Notes under the pieces: generated by a model
The model's input: the letters and a program-made list of their open reading frames with translations, nothing else
Database searches by the model: none
Told to the model about the DNA's origin: nothing
Position numbers and translations under genes: made by a program
NCBI RefSeq assembly: GCF_017304615.1
Contig: NZ_JAFKLZ010000001.1
Location: forward strand, 992,001 to 1,056,000
Direction: 5' to 3'
Length of the DNA: 64,000 nucleotides
From: Sphingomonas sp.
GTDB taxonomy: Bacteria > Pseudomonadota > Alphaproteobacteria > Sphingomonadales > Sphingomonadaceae
In this document: positions 1 through 9,871 of the stretch, one piece after another
Layout of the letters: the number at the start of each line of letters is the position of its first letter
How positions within the stretch are numbered: position 1 is the first letter of the stretch

Positions 1-2
1 TC

Positions 3-113
3 GTCGCCGAGCGCGAGGCGGCAGGGCTGCTATCGTTGCGCGGGGCCTATTTCGCGATCCGCGACGGCGTGCTGCACGTCATGAACCGCGCCGGCGAGTT
101 CGCGCCTGCGTGA
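3..113 (+). CDS. 3' end of an unrecognised gene (partial)
   Basis: The reading frame is open from the left edge of the window to a TGA at 111-113, giving the last 36 residues of a protein that ends in EFAPA. The fragment shows a short alternating hydrophobic pattern (AYFAIRDGVLHVMNRAGEF) but no motif I can assign. Its stop codon overlaps the GTG start of the next gene (GTGA), so the two are probably translated together. The rest of the gene lies outside the window, so its function cannot be judged. Confidence 0.55.
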   Translation, partial: VAEREAAGLLSLRGAYFAIRDGVLHVMNRAGEFAPA

Positions 114-427
114 ACGACGGCGCCGTCTGGGATGGCCGTAAAGCGGCCTCGTTGGACGGTGCGCTGGTTCTTGTGGGCATCACACAGATCGGCCCTGAGG
201 ACACTGAGCAGTCGCAATTCTACGGCACGGTGATCGAGGTAAGTCAGCAAGACGGCGTGCTAATGTGGCTTGAGGGTAAACGAGCAGGAGAAACCTTTCG
301 GTTGCCTCCTGACCTCGACGCCTTCGAACCGGCCCCGCCCGGAGAATACCGGCTACGAACGACGGGTGAGACGGTAAGCGACCCCGACTATACCACATCC
401 TGGACGATTACGCCGCCGGCCAATTGA
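110..427 (+). CDS. Hypothetical protein, 105 aa
   Basis: This is a 105-residue soluble protein with no signal peptide or membrane segment that I can see. It starts at GTG 110, which overlaps the TGA of the preceding gene, and stops three bases before the convergent stop of the FAD protein. I do not recognise a family. The sequence looks like a small beta-rich domain (for example QFYGTVIEVSQQDGVLMW and GEYRLRTTGETV). Its base composition is less GC-rich than its neighbours and it uses codons that are rare nearby (AGT, CTA, GGA, GGT), which hints at a different history. The overlap with the upstream gene suggests a functional pair. Confidence 0.6.
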   Translation: MNDGAVWDGRKAASLDGALVLVGITQIGPEDTEQSQFYGTVIEVSQQDGVLMWLEGKRAGETFRLPPDLDAFEPAPPGEYRLRTTGETVSDPDYTTSWTITPPAN

Positions 428-429
428 AC

Positions 430-1782
430 CTAAAGGCCTTCGCCGCCCACCCATTGTGCGTTCGACAGGCGACGTGCGAGGTTCCAAGTCTGCTGGCGAA
501 TATCGGGCACGGCGACGATCTCCCAGAACGCGCCGCGCGTCATCGGACCCAGCGCGTAGAGCCACTCGTTCGGCTCGCCGTCCGCCGCGATCGTACGCGC
601 ACAACCATCGACATCGAGGCCAAGCTTCGCCGGGTCGGCGCGCACCACACCGCGCTGCTGGAGGTCCGCCAGCAACGGCTCGGTGTTGCGCGTGAGGTCG
701 CCCTGCGGTCCCGTGCAGTTGATGATGCGTTGCGCCATTAAAGTCTCCGATGAGTCGCTGCCGCGCCGCCGCCACGTCACAGCGATGCCGTCGGTGGTTT
801 CCTCGGCGGCGATCGTTTTGCCTGCCACGACCTCCAACTGACCCCGCGCCTGCATCGCGGCGAGGCGGTCGGCGACTTGCGGCGCGAGGCGATGACGATG
901 GACGTCCCACCACGGGCGCAAGTGGCGCAGGAACCGCTGGCGTTCGACGTCGGTGCCGTTCGCCCACATCGCTTGGGTATAGGGGCGCAGTTCATCGACG
1001 GCATTACGCCAACCGATCGCTTCGCCGCGTTTGCGCACCGCAGCTACCAATTGTGACGGTGGCAGGACCGGGCGCTCGGCCAGCTTCGCGAACATCGGCC
1101 CCGGCGCATCGTGACGATGCGGCAGCAGGCCGCGCCGAGACAGCGCAACGATTCGCCCCTTGAACCCGCTCGATTCGAGCAACAGCGCGATATCGACCAT
1201 CGTCAGCCCGGTGCCGATCAGCAGTACGGTGTCCTCGTCGCTCAGCCCCAGCGGTACGCTGCGGTCCCAGGGATCGCTCTTGTAGCGTTCGGTCGATAGC
1301 GAATCGCCGAAGCCGGGCGGGTCGTGGGGCGGCAAATTGCCGACCGCCAGCACGGCGGTGTCCGCGGCGATGGTGCGGCCGTTGGTCAGCACAACCTCCG
1401 CCCCCTCTCCCGCTTGCCGCACGTCGCGCACATCGGCCTGCACCAGCGTCAGCCGGTCGCCCGAACTCGCCAACGCCTGCTCCAACTGGTCGCGCAGATA
1501 GGCGCCATAAGTCACGCGCTGGACGAACGTCGCCCCGGCATCCTCGCGCCCGTTCGCGGCCAGCCAGCGCACGAAATGGTCGGGATCGTCGGGCAGCGCG
1601 CTCATGTTCGACGCACGGACGTTCAGCACATGGTCCGGATAAGCCGCGCCATAGGCCAGCCCCTTGCCCGGTTCCGGCGCGCGTTCGACCAACGTTGCGC
1701 GCGGACCGTCGTGGCGTAACAGGTTGATCGCCTGGAGCGTGCCCGAGAAGCCCGCGCCGATGATCGCGACATGGCGGATCAT
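430..1782 (-). CDS. FAD/NAD(P)-binding oxidoreductase (HpyO-like / NAD_binding_9)
   Basis: A 450-residue flavoprotein. The N-terminus carries a Rossmann dinucleotide fold with GAGFSG at residues 9-14, followed by the family-typical LNVRASNMSALPDDPDHF at about 53-70. A second nucleotide-binding motif, GTGLTM, lies at about 190-195. This arrangement fits the FAD-NAD(P)-binding family that includes HpyO-type urate hydroxylases and many uncharacterised oxidoreductases; the substrate cannot be told from sequence. I chose ATG 1782 because it sits directly before the first beta strand (MIRHVAIIGAG); longer frames add a basic, non-homologous leader. It starts one base after the DUF6356 gene stops, so the two form an operon. 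Confidence 0.85.
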   Translation of the reverse strand: MIRHVAIIGAGFSGTLQAINLLRHDGPRATLVERAPEPGKGLAYGAAYPDHVLNVRASNMSALPDDPDHFVRWLAANGREDAGATFVQRVTYGAYLRDQLEQALASSGDRLTLVQADVRDVRQAGEGAEVVLTNGRTIAADTAVLAVGNLPPHDPPGFGDSLSTERYKSDPWDRSVPLGLSDEDTVLLIGTGLTMVDIALLLESSGFKGRIVALSRRGLLPHRHDAPGPMFAKLAERPVLPPSQLVAAVRKRGEAIGWRNAVDELRPYTQAMWANGTDVERQRFLRHLRPWWDVHRHRLAPQVADRLAAMQARGQLEVVAGKTIAAEETTDGIAVTWRRRGSDSSETLMAQRIINCTGPQGDLTRNTEPLLADLQQRGVVRADPAKLGLDVDGCARTIAADGEPNEWLYALGPMTRGAFWEIVAVPDIRQQTWNLARRLSNAQWVGGEGL

Positions 1783-1783
1783 G

Positions 1784-2029
1784 TCAGATCTGGAAATCTG
1801 CCTGGCGGAACGTCTCGTTGGCGTCGGCCTCGCGATTGTCGAGACGAGCGTAGAGCGACTTGATCGTGCGGCTGCCGGTCTTTTCGAACAATGCCGGCAC
1901 CAGTCCATGAATCATCGCAGCGACGCCGCCCGCGATCATGCGCGCGCCGACTCCGAGGGCAGTGGCGGCATGATGCGGATAGCTCTCGCCGATATTGCGA
2001 GGATGGCGGAGGAAGAGGCGGTCGATCAT
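1784..2029 (-). CDS. DUF6356 family protein
   Basis: An 81-residue protein matching what I recall of the small DUF6356 family found mainly in sphingomonads. It begins MIDRLFLRHPRNIGESY, followed by a hydrophobic, glycine- and alanine-rich stretch (about residues 21-47) and then a conserved Lys/Arg-rich segment. The middle could be a membrane-associated helix. It lies directly upstream of the FAD/NAD(P) oxidoreductase with a one-base gap, so the two are probably co-transcribed, and it is divergent from the nitrobindin-like gene. The family's function is not known to me. Confidence 0.75.
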   Translation of the reverse strand: MIDRLFLRHPRNIGESYPHHAATALGVGARMIAGGVAAMIHGLVPALFEKTGSRTIKSLYARLDNREADANETFRQADFQI

Positions 2030-2136
2030 GGTTCGGCATCTTACAGCCGCAAGCGACCAAGCGCCACCTTTCCAATGCAGGGTTGATCCCGCCGATTCTT
2101 CCCGCGAAACATTGCGATACCGAAAGGAATCGTCCG

Positions 2137-2793
2137 ATGCCCGTCTTCCCCGCCGACATCTTCACTGAACCGCAGGACGTCGATCCGGACACGCTCGCCA
2201 ATCTGGGGCCGCTGCGGCGGCTGGCGGGGACGTGGCAGGCGGAAAAGGGCGTCGACATCAATCCCAAGGCCGACGCGCCCGAACGTCGCGTGTTCATCGA
2301 GCATATCGACATGCAACCGATCGATCCGCAAGCTAACGGACCTCAGCTATTCTACGGTCTTCGCTACCATATCCACATCAATACGGCCGAAGAGCAGATC
2401 ACCTTTCACGATCAGGTCGGGTACTGGCTGTGGGAACCGGCGACCGGGCTGGTGCTCCAGACCGTCGCCATTCCGCGCGGGCAAGTTGCGATCGCATCGG
2501 GTCAGGCCGCGGCCGACGCGGACAAACTGGTGCTGACGGCGACGCGCGGACAGACCGAATACGGCATCTGTTCGACCGCCTTCCTGGAATACGCCTTTCG
2601 GACCGACGCCTATCGGATCGAGGTGGATTTCAACGCTGACGGTTCATGGAGCTACACGACCGACACCACATTGATGGTGCACGGGCGCAACGAGCCGTTC
2701 GCGCATCGCGACCAGAATACGCTGCGCAAAATCGCGGAACCGCAGCCCAATCCATGGGCCGCGATCATCGCCGCGCAGAAGAAACCGGCCTAG
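2137..2793 (+). CDS. Nitrobindin/FABP-like beta-barrel protein (DUF1794 type)
   Basis: A 218-residue protein whose core resembles the nitrobindin/THAP4 heme-binding beta-barrel family: an opening LRRLAGTWQ, a central GLRYH...[12 protein letters not shown] and later segments such as [11 protein letters not shown]. Members bind heme or small ligands; here that is inferred from the family only. ATG 2137 is preceded by AAAGGAA at 2123-2129, a well-placed Shine-Dalgarno, and avoids an unrelated upstream extension. The gene is convergent with aspS: the two stop codons share a CTAG at 2790-2793. The 107 bases upstream, shared with the divergent DUF6356 gene, should hold both promoters. Confidence 0.8.
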   Translation: MPVFPADIFTEPQDVDPDTLANLGPLRRLAGTWQAEKGVDINPKADAPERRVFIEHIDMQPIDPQANGPQLFYGLRYHIHINTAEEQITFHDQVGYWLWEPATGLVLQTVAIPRGQVAIASGQAAADADKLVLTATRGQTEYGICSTAFLEYAFRTDAYRIEVDFNADGSWSYTTDTTLMVHGRNEPFAHRDQNTLRKIAEPQPNPWAAIIAAQKKPA

Positions 2794-4628
2794 CCCGCGG
2801 CGGGATCGACCGCCGCGGCGACTGGCGCCGATGCCTTGGCGGCGCCGGGTTGCTCGACCAGGCGGATGTTGAGTTCGCGCAACTGCTTGTTGGTCGCAAA
2901 GTTCGGCGCGCCCATCATCAAATCCTCGGCCTTCTGGGTCATCGGGAAGACGATGACCTCGCGGATGTTCGGCTCGTCGGCGAGCAGCATCACGATGCGA
3001 TCGACGCCCGGCGCCGAGCCACCGTGGGGCGGCGCGCCGAACTTGAAGGCGTTGATCATGCCGGCGAAGTTGGTGTCGACATCGGCCTGCGTGTATCCGG
3101 CGATCTCGAACGCCTTGTACATGATTTCCGGTCGATGGTTCCGGATCGCGCCCGACGACAGCTCCACGCCGTTGCAGACGATGTCGTACTGGTAGGCGAG
3201 AATGTCGAGCGGGTCCTTGGTGTTCAACGCTTCCAGCTCGCCCTGCGGCATCGAGAAGGGGTTGTGGCTGAAATCGAGCTTCTTCGCGTCCTCGTCATAT
3301 TCGAACATCGGGAAGTCGACGATCCAGCAGAATTCGAAGCGCTTCTGGTCGATCAGGTCGAGCTGCTCCGCGACGCGGGTGCGCGCGAGGCCGGCGAGCT
3401 TGGCCGCCTGCGCTTCCTTGCCGGCGGCAAAGAAGATGCCGTCGTTGGGGCCGAGGCCGAGCGCGTCGGCGATCGCCTTCATGCCCTCCTGCCCGTGGTT
3501 GTTCGCGATCGGTCCGCCGAACACGCCGTCCTTCTGCGTCGCATAACCCAGGCCTGGGAAGCCCTCGCTCTGTGCCCAGCTGTTCATGTCGTCGAAGAAT
3601 TTGCGCGATTTCTCGGCGGTGTTCGGCGCGGGGAGCGCGCGCACGACGTCGCCCGCCTCGACCATCGACGCAAAGCGGCCGAAGCCCGAGCCTTTGAAAT
3701 GTTCGCTGACGTCGGTGATCAGGATCGGGTTGCGCAAGTCGGGCTTGTCATTGCCGTATTTGAGCATCGATTCCTTGTACGGAATGCGCTTGAACGGCAG
3801 CGCGCTGACCGTACGGCCCTTGCCCTGCCAGTTCGCGAATTCCTCGAATACACCGTGCAGCACGGGCTCGATCGCGGCGAACACGTCGTCCTGCGTGACG
3901 TAGCTCATCTCGAAATCGAGCTGGTAGAATTCGCCCGGGCTACGGTCGGCGCGCGCATCCTCGTCGCGGAAGCACGGCGCGATCTGGAAATAGCGGTCGA
4001 AGCCCGCGACCATCAGCAACTGCTTGAACATCTGCGGCGCCTGGGGGAGCGCGTAGAACTTGCCCGGATGGACGCGGCTGGGGACGAGATAGTCGCGCGC
4101 GCCCTCGGGGGACGATGCGGTAAGGATCGGCGTCTGGAACTCGGTGAACCCCTGATCGACCATGCGGCGGCGCAGGCTCGAAATGACGTTCGAGCGCAGC
4201 ATGATGTTGGCGTGGAGCTTTTCCCGCCGCAAATCGAGGAAGCGGTAACGGAGACGGATATCCTCGGGATAATCGGCCTCGCCCGCCACCGGCAGCGGCA
4301 GTTCCTGCGCCGCCGACTGGATCGTGACGCCCTTCGCGAACACTTCGATCTCGCCGGTAGCGAGGTTCGGATTCGCCGTGCCCTCGGCCCGCGCCTTGAC
4401 CGTGCCGTCGATGGTCACGACCGATTCCGCGCGGAGGGATTCCAGGATCGGCAGCGCCGGGGAGTCGCTGTCCGCCACCACCTGCGTGATCCCGTAATGG
4501 TCGCGCAGATCGACAAACAGGACGCCGCCATGGTCGCGCTTGCGGTGCACCCAACCCGACAGGCGGACGTCCTGCCCGACCTCTGCAGCGGTCAAGGCGG
4601 CGCAAGTGTGCGAACGATAGGCGTGCAT
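2790..4628 (-). CDS. aspS: Aspartate--tRNA(Asp/Asn) ligase, non-discriminating type
   Basis: Aspartyl-tRNA synthetase of 612 residues, the length expected for the bacterial class IIb enzyme with its GAD insertion. The N-terminal OB-fold anticodon domain is followed by the class II catalytic core, with motif 2 visible as [10 protein letters not shown]. The anticodon-binding segment reads [10 protein letters not shown] (His33), and a later loop reads EGTANPN. His at this point and Gly in the second loop are the known signature of non-discriminating enzymes, which also charge tRNA-Asn with Asp for later amidation by GatCAB; discriminating enzymes such as E. coli's have Leu and Lys. ATG 4628 (MHAYRSH) matches family N-termini. 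It is divergent from rnd. Confidence 0.95.
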   Translation of the reverse strand: MHAYRSHTCAALTAAEVGQDVRLSGWVHRKRDHGGVLFVDLRDHYGITQVVADSDSPALPILESLRAESVVTIDGTVKARAEGTANPNLATGEIEVFAKGVTIQSAAQELPLPVAGEADYPEDIRLRYRFLDLRREKLHANIMLRSNVISSLRRRMVDQGFTEFQTPILTASSPEGARDYLVPSRVHPGKFYALPQAPQMFKQLLMVAGFDRYFQIAPCFRDEDARADRSPGEFYQLDFEMSYVTQDDVFAAIEPVLHGVFEEFANWQGKGRTVSALPFKRIPYKESMLKYGNDKPDLRNPILITDVSEHFKGSGFGRFASMVEAGDVVRALPAPNTAEKSRKFFDDMNSWAQSEGFPGLGYATQKDGVFGGPIANNHGQEGMKAIADALGLGPNDGIFFAAGKEAQAAKLAGLARTRVAEQLDLIDQKRFEFCWIVDFPMFEYDEDAKKLDFSHNPFSMPQGELEALNTKDPLDILAYQYDIVCNGVELSSGAIRNHRPEIMYKAFEIAGYTQADVDTNFAGMINAFKFGAPPHGGSAPGVDRIVMLLADEPNIREVIVFPMTQKAEDLMMGAPNFATNKQLRELNIRLVEQPGAAKASAPVAAAVDPAAG

Positions 4629-4732
4629 TTTCTCTACTCTGTCTCTGGAAACGGCGCGAAACGCCGGAAGGCGTTGCGCTTTGTCGCCATACCACCCTTT
4701 GTCAAGCGCGCGCACCTCGCTATGGGACCAAG

Positions 4733-5908
4733 ATGCATATCCATGGCCTGATCGAGGACAACGCCGCCCTCGCCAATCTCTGCACCCGCCTCGCCCAATC
4801 GCCGTTCGTGTGTGTCGACACCGAGTTCATGCGCGAAAGCACGTTCTGGCCGGAATTGTGCCTGATCCAGATCGCCGACACGAACGAGGCGGCGGCGATC
4901 GACCCGATGATGCCGGGCATCGACTTGCAGCCGCTGCTCGACCTGCTGGTCGAGAACGAGGAGGTGCTGAAGGTTTTCCATGCCGGCGGGCAGGACATCG
5001 AAATCATCTACAACCTTACCGCGAAAACGCCGCATCCCCTGTTCGACACGCAGATCGCGGCGATGGCGCTCGGGCAAGGCGAGCAGATCGGGTACTCGAA
5101 CCTGGTCGACAGCTGGCTCGGCATCCAGATCGACAAGGGCGCTCGGTTCACCGACTGGGCGCGGCGGCCGCTGGAAACCCGTCAGGTCGATTACGCGATC
5201 GGCGACGTCACGCACCTGGCGAAGATTTTCCCGAAGATGCTCGACCGACTCAGGGTCACCGGGCGCGGCGCGTGGCTGGATCAGGAGATGGAGCGGATCG
5301 CCGATCCGGCGAACTATGCCAACGATCCCGACAATGCGTGGAAGCGAGTGCGGATCGCGGGGCGCAAGCCCGACGTGCTCGGGCGGCTGAAGGCGTTGGC
5401 GCGGTGGCGCGAAATGGAGGCGCGGGGTAAGAATTTGCCGCGCGGGCGCATCGTCAAGGACGAGACGCTTGCCGATCTCGCCAGCCACCCGCCCAAGAAG
5501 CAGGCCGATCTCTCGCGTGTGCGCGGGCTGACCGCGACATGGGCAGGGAACGACATTGGCGCGCGGTTGATGGCGGCGCTGGCCGACGCAAAGCCGATGA
5601 CCGCGGCCGAGATGCCGCCACGCGACGACCGTAAGCCGGGGCTCGGCAAGGACGGTGCGCTGGTCGCCGACTTGCTCAAGCTGCTGCTCAAGATTCGCTC
5701 GCGCGACATCGACGTGGCGGCCCGGCTATTGGCTCGGTCGGAGGAGCTGGAGGCGCTCGCCGCTGGGCAGCGCGACGGGCTGTCGATCCTCGAAGGTTGG
5801 CGCTACGATCAGTTCGGGCATGAAGCGCTCGATCTGGTCGAAGGACGCCTGGCGTTCGCCGTCGTCAACGGCAAGCTGCGCATGACCCGGACGGAGGATG
5901 CGGCATGA
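4733..5908 (+). CDS. rnd: Ribonuclease D
   Basis: A 391-residue 3'-5' exoribonuclease acting in tRNA 3' maturation. The DEDDy nuclease domain is clear: DTEF (Asp29, Glu31) in motif [11 protein letters not shown] in motif II and the Tyr/Asp of YAIGDVTHL in motif III. HRDC-type helical domains follow, including [19 protein letters not shown]. The length is normal for the family. It is divergent from aspS over about 100 bases, and its TGA overlaps the ATG of the next gene (ATGA), indicating a two-gene operon. Confidence 0.93.
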   Translation: MHIHGLIEDNAALANLCTRLAQSPFVCVDTEFMRESTFWPELCLIQIADTNEAAAIDPMMPGIDLQPLLDLLVENEEVLKVFHAGGQDIEIIYNLTAKTPHPLFDTQIAAMALGQGEQIGYSNLVDSWLGIQIDKGARFTDWARRPLETRQVDYAIGDVTHLAKIFPKMLDRLRVTGRGAWLDQEMERIADPANYANDPDNAWKRVRIAGRKPDVLGRLKALARWREMEARGKNLPRGRIVKDETLADLASHPPKKQADLSRVRGLTATWAGNDIGARLMAALADAKPMTAAEMPPRDDRKPGLGKDGALVADLLKLLLKIRSRDIDVAARLLARSEELEALAAGQRDGLSILEGWRYDQFGHEALDLVEGRLAFAVVNGKLRMTRTEDAA

Positions 5909-6186
5909 TGAAGGCGTTTCCACTGGTTGCGCTGACGCTGTTGGCCTGCGCACCGCAGCCTCCGCTTCCTGGGCCAGCGGGCAAGGCTTGTTCGACGGCG
6001 CGGCTCGGCAAGCTGACCGGCAAAGTGGCGACGGTCGGCCTCGCCAATGAGGCATTAAAGCGCTCGGGCGCGACCACCTCACGCGCCATCGGTCCGGGCG
6101 ACGCGGTGACGATGGACTATCGCGCGGATCGACTGAACATCCATCTCGACGCCAAAGGCAACGTCGATCATTTCACTTGCGGCTGA
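5905..6186 (+). CDS. I78-family peptidase inhibitor lipoprotein
   Basis: A 93-residue exported protein. The N-terminus is a lipoprotein signal with lipobox LLAC, so the mature protein probably starts at the Cys and is anchored to a membrane facing the periplasm. The rest matches the I78 serine-protease inhibitor family: Ala-rich helix GLANEALKRSGA, then PGDAVTMDYRADRLNIHLD and a terminal CG. The start overlaps the rnd stop codon; an equally placed ATG at 5908 would remove one residue. The gene is convergent with ppx with one base between stops. Confidence 0.8.
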   Translation: MMKAFPLVALTLLACAPQPPLPGPAGKACSTARLGKLTGKVATVGLANEALKRSGATTSRAIGPGDAVTMDYRADRLNIHLDAKGNVDHFTCG

Positions 6187-6187
6187 G

Positions 6188-7690
6188 CTAGCTGGTCAGC
6201 ACCGGTTCGCGATCGCACACGGCCGCCAGCGCGGCGTGGCGCCGCTGCACGGCCTCCCCGTAAAGCGCGGCGTCGGCGCCCGCGAGGTGCAGCGTCAGCG
6301 CCGCGCCGTCCTCCCCCAGCTTCGATCGCTCGAGCGGACCCGCCACGCCGCCCGATAGCCGCTGGCCGAGCCGCATCGCCAGCCCCCATTGCACCGCGCG
6401 CTTGACGTCGGCCGGCGACGCAAGTTGCTCGATCCCGGCCGGCGGACCCGTACCGCCGCCTAGCGACGTCCATAGCGCCTGTGCGATGATCGCCCGTCCC
6501 CGCGCATCGACCGCGACCCAATTGCCATGCAACGCTATCTCGGTCCCGCGTTCGGCGCGGAATTCCGGGTTGGCGTGCCAGCCCACGTCCGCCAACAGGC
6601 AGGCTGCGTGGCGCAGCCGCTGCATCGCAGGGGCGTCCTCGAACAACGGCGAAATCCAGCGATCCAGCAAATCGCCATGTTCGGGAAACCGCCCCAGCCG
6701 CTGGCCGTCGGCGCGCGCGGCGACGATCAGGGGGTCCTGCCGCCGTGTCTCGGCGTCGAGCGCTTCGTAGAGCAGGCCTTCGCGCAGGCCGAAGCTCGAA
6801 ACGATCGTGCGCTCGCTCTTCAGGTGGCGAAGCAGCGACGCAAGCAACGCCGCCGCGTCGTTGAGCATCGGCGCGCGTTGTGACGAAATCCCGGGAATTT
6901 CCTTCAGCGATCCCTTCTCAACATGGCTGACCGTGCGCACCAGCCGCGTGATCGTTGCCGGCGACATGGCGTAATGCTGGATGATCGGCAGCGGATAGTG
7001 GTTCAGGTTCATATCGAGCCGCGCCAGGCTGCGCCACGATCCGCCTACAAGGTAGAGCGGCAGCCCCTTCCCCTTGCCCGACCAGCCTGCCTGATCGAGC
7101 AGCTTCGCGACGCGCCGATCGATCGCGCCCTTGCCCTTTTCGCGCAACGCGGCGACGCGCAGCACGCCGAGCGGGAATGAGACCCGGTCGCGGATCTCGC
7201 CTTTCTTGACGCGCACCAGCTCCAAACTGCCGCCGCCCAGGTCGCCGACGATGCCGTCGGCATCGGGGATCGCGGACAACACGCCCATGCCCGCGGCCAT
7301 CGCCTCCTGCTCGCCCGACAGCAATTCGACCGTGAGACCGATCTTGGTCGCGGCGTCGAGCAGGATGTGGCCGTTGGCGGCATCGCGCACGGCGGCGGTG
7401 GCGACGGTGCGCAGGCTCGTTACCTCCATCGCGTGCGCCAGCGCGGCGAAGCGTTCGAGCGTTTCGATCGCGAGCTTGATCGATTCCGGCGTAAGCTTGC
7501 CGTTCTGGGCGAGGCCCTTGCCCAGCCCCGCCATGACCTTTTCGTTGAACAACGTCGCGGGGAGTCGCGCCGGACCCTGATAGACGACGAGGCGGATCGA
7601 GTTCGAGCCGATGTCGATGATCGCCGTGCGGGGCGGCGTATCTACCACGGCGGGCGCCGCCCGCGGCTTCGAAAACGGGAGCGTCGCCAT
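6188..7690 (-). CDS. ppx: Exopolyphosphatase (Ppx/GppA family)
   Basis: A 500-residue Ppx/GppA phosphatase that releases phosphate from the ends of polyphosphate chains; some relatives also hydrolyse pppGpp. The ASKHA-fold phosphate loops are visible as DIGSNSIRLVVY near residue 26 and GDLGGGSLELV near residue 150. A C-terminal HD-like helical region follows (HAACLLADVGWH). It lies nine bases downstream of ppk in the same direction, so synthesis and breakdown of polyphosphate are encoded together. The annotated start adds a short proline-rich leader before the first beta strand. Confidence 0.93.
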   Translation of the reverse strand: MATLPFSKPRAAPAVVDTPPRTAIIDIGSNSIRLVVYQGPARLPATLFNEKVMAGLGKGLAQNGKLTPESIKLAIETLERFAALAHAMEVTSLRTVATAAVRDAANGHILLDAATKIGLTVELLSGEQEAMAAGMGVLSAIPDADGIVGDLGGGSLELVRVKKGEIRDRVSFPLGVLRVAALREKGKGAIDRRVAKLLDQAGWSGKGKGLPLYLVGGSWRSLARLDMNLNHYPLPIIQHYAMSPATITRLVRTVSHVEKGSLKEIPGISSQRAPMLNDAAALLASLLRHLKSERTIVSSFGLREGLLYEALDAETRRQDPLIVAARADGQRLGRFPEHGDLLDRWISPLFEDAPAMQRLRHAACLLADVGWHANPEFRAERGTEIALHGNWVAVDARGRAIIAQALWTSLGGGTGPPAGIEQLASPADVKRAVQWGLAMRLGQRLSGGVAGPLERSKLGEDGAALTLHLAGADAALYGEAVQRRHAALAAVCDREPVLTS

Positions 7691-7699
7691 CAGTAAAGG

Positions 7700-9871
7700 C
7701 TAACGCCGCCGCGCCAGCGACAGTTTCGGAACCGCCCCGCCCTCCAGCGCCGCGCCGCGCCCGCTGAGCGACGGATTGGTCATGAAATAGCGATGGAGGT
7801 TGAAGGGCTTGGCACCCGATTCGAGCCGATCATAGCTGCCGTCGGGGTTGAGCGCCCAGCTTTGCTCGGTGTCGATCAGGTTCGCGACCATGACCTGGTC
7901 GAGGATCTGATCGTGGACGGTCGGGTTGAGGATCGGCAGCATGTATTCGACGCGCCGGTCGAAATTGCGCGGCATCCAGTCGGCGGACGAAATGTAAATC
8001 TTCGCGCCGTCATTGGGCAACGCCTTGCCGTTGCCGAAGCACCAAATGCGGCTGTGTTCGAGGAAGCGGCCGACGACCGACTTCACCCGGATATTCTCCG
8101 ACATGCCCGGCACCCCGGGGCGTAGGCAACAGATACCACGGATGATCAGGTCGATCTCCACGCCGGCGTTCGATGCTTCGTACAGTTTCTCGATAATGGC
8201 GGGATCGACCACCGAATTCATCTTTGCCCAGATCGCGGCGGGCTTGCCCTCATTCGCGTTGGCTATCTCGGCGTCGATCAGCGCGGTCAGCCGCCGGCGC
8301 AGGTCGCGCGGCGAAATGCCGACATATTTCAGCGTCGGTTCGACATAGCCGGTCACGTAGTTGAAGATCTGCGCGGCGTCGCGGCCGATGTCGGGATCGG
8401 CGGTGAAGAAGCTGAGGTCGGTATAGATGCGCGCGGTGATCGGGTGGTAATTACCCGTCCCGAAATGGCAGTAGGTGCGATATTCCCCGCCCTCGCGCCG
8501 AACCACCATCGACACCTTGGCGTGGGTCTTCCAGTCGAAGAAGCCATAGACGACCTGCACCCCGGCGCGTTCGAGCGCGGAGGCCCAGAGGAGGTTCTGC
8601 TCCTCGTCGAAGCGCGCCTTCAACTCGACCACCGCCGTCACCGACTTGCCCGATTCGGCAGCGGCGATCAGGGCATTGATGACCGCCGATTGTTTGCCCG
8701 CGCGGTACAGCGTCTGCTTGATCGCGACGACATCGGGGTCGGCGGCGGCTTGCTTGAGGAATTCGATCACCACTTCGAACGTCTCGTAGGGGTGATGGAC
8801 GACGATGTCCTTGGCCTTGATCGCCGCGAAGCAATCGCCGCCGAACTCGCGGATGCGTTCGGGGAAGCGGGGGGCGAACGGCACGAACTTCAGGTCGGGC
8901 CGGTTCTCGTCGATGATCGCTTCGAGATCGTGAACGCCCAGGAACGCGCCGCTTTCGGTGACGAACGCATCACCGCCCGCCAGTTCGTCGCGCAACACCG
9001 CGCCGAGCGCCTCGGGCATCCCCGATTCGAGCTCCAGCCGGATCACCCTGCCCCGCCGCCGCCGCTTGATCGCATTGGCGAAGTAGCGCACCAGGTCCTC
9101 CGCCTCCTCCTCGATCTCGATGTCGCTGTCACGCAGTACGCGGAACTCGGCGGCGCCAGCGACGGCGTAGCCGGGGAAGATGATCGACGAGAATCGCTTC
9201 ACCAGCGATTCGACCGCGACGTAGCGCGCCGGTTCACCGGGCAAGCGGACGAAACGCGCCATCGGCGCGGGCAGCATCACGAGTTCGCGGATTTCCTCGC
9301 CGTCCGACCCACGGATCAGGTCGAAGATCACCGCGAGCCCCTTGTTGGGCATGAACGGAAACGGGTGCGCCGGATCAAGTGCTTGTGGGGTCAGGATGGG
9401 GAAGATCTGATCACGGAAATGGCTTTCGAGCCACGCGGCGTCTTCCGCGCTGACCGCTTCGTCGATCTGGCGCGAACCGAGGACGTGGATGCCGACCTCC
9501 GCCAGATCGCGGCGCAAGTCGCGCCAGACGCTGCGCTGGTCCTCGACCAGGGTATCCGCGCTGGCGATGATCGCGGCGAGCTGTTCGCGCGTTGTCAGCC
9601 CGTCGGCCGATCGCCGGTCCACGTCCTGCTTCTGCTGGCCCATCAGCCCCGCGACGCGGACCATGAAGAATTCGTCGAGGTTCGACCCCGAAATCGACAG
9701 GAAGCGGACGCGTTCCAGCAAGGGATGCGCGGGGTTGCACGCCTCCTCCAGCACGCGGCGATTGAACGCCAGCCAGCTCAGTTCGCGGTTGAAATAGCGC
9801 TCCCCGCTATCGACGTGGTCGAACTCCTCGTCGTCGTTGGCGAGACGAGCGATATGCGCGGGCCGGCTCAT
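7700..9871 (-). CDS. ppk: Polyphosphate kinase 1
   Basis: PPK1 of 723 residues, full length. It makes polyphosphate from ATP through a phosphohistidine. The N-terminus shows the conserved YFNRELSWLAFNRRVLEEA, and the catalytic region has HFGTGNYHP containing the autophosphorylated His, followed by a second phospholipase-D-like domain (SADWMPRNFDRRVE). The ATG overlaps the hdaA stop (ATGA, 9868-9871) and ppx follows closely. Translation is therefore probably coupled across hdaA, ppk and ppx. Confidence 0.97.
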   Translation of the reverse strand: MSRPAHIARLANDDEEFDHVDSGERYFNRELSWLAFNRRVLEEACNPAHPLLERVRFLSISGSNLDEFFMVRVAGLMGQQKQDVDRRSADGLTTREQLAAIIASADTLVEDQRSVWRDLRRDLAEVGIHVLGSRQIDEAVSAEDAAWLESHFRDQIFPILTPQALDPAHPFPFMPNKGLAVIFDLIRGSDGEEIRELVMLPAPMARFVRLPGEPARYVAVESLVKRFSSIIFPGYAVAGAAEFRVLRDSDIEIEEEAEDLVRYFANAIKRRRRGRVIRLELESGMPEALGAVLRDELAGGDAFVTESGAFLGVHDLEAIIDENRPDLKFVPFAPRFPERIREFGGDCFAAIKAKDIVVHHPYETFEVVIEFLKQAAADPDVVAIKQTLYRAGKQSAVINALIAAAESGKSVTAVVELKARFDEEQNLLWASALERAGVQVVYGFFDWKTHAKVSMVVRREGGEYRTYCHFGTGNYHPITARIYTDLSFFTADPDIGRDAAQIFNYVTGYVEPTLKYVGISPRDLRRRLTALIDAEIANANEGKPAAIWAKMNSVVDPAIIEKLYEASNAGVEIDLIIRGICCLRPGVPGMSENIRVKSVVGRFLEHSRIWCFGNGKALPNDGAKIYISSADWMPRNFDRRVEYMLPILNPTVHDQILDQVMVANLIDTEQSWALNPDGSYDRLESGAKPFNLHRYFMTNPSLSGRGAALEGGAVPKLSLARRR

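Noticed and set aside
2646-4751. Long open frame antisense to aspS
   Set aside because: It mirrors the aspS codons, is rich in Arg, Val, Glu and His as expected from antisense GC-rich DNA, and has no family motif; the aspS reading is unambiguous.
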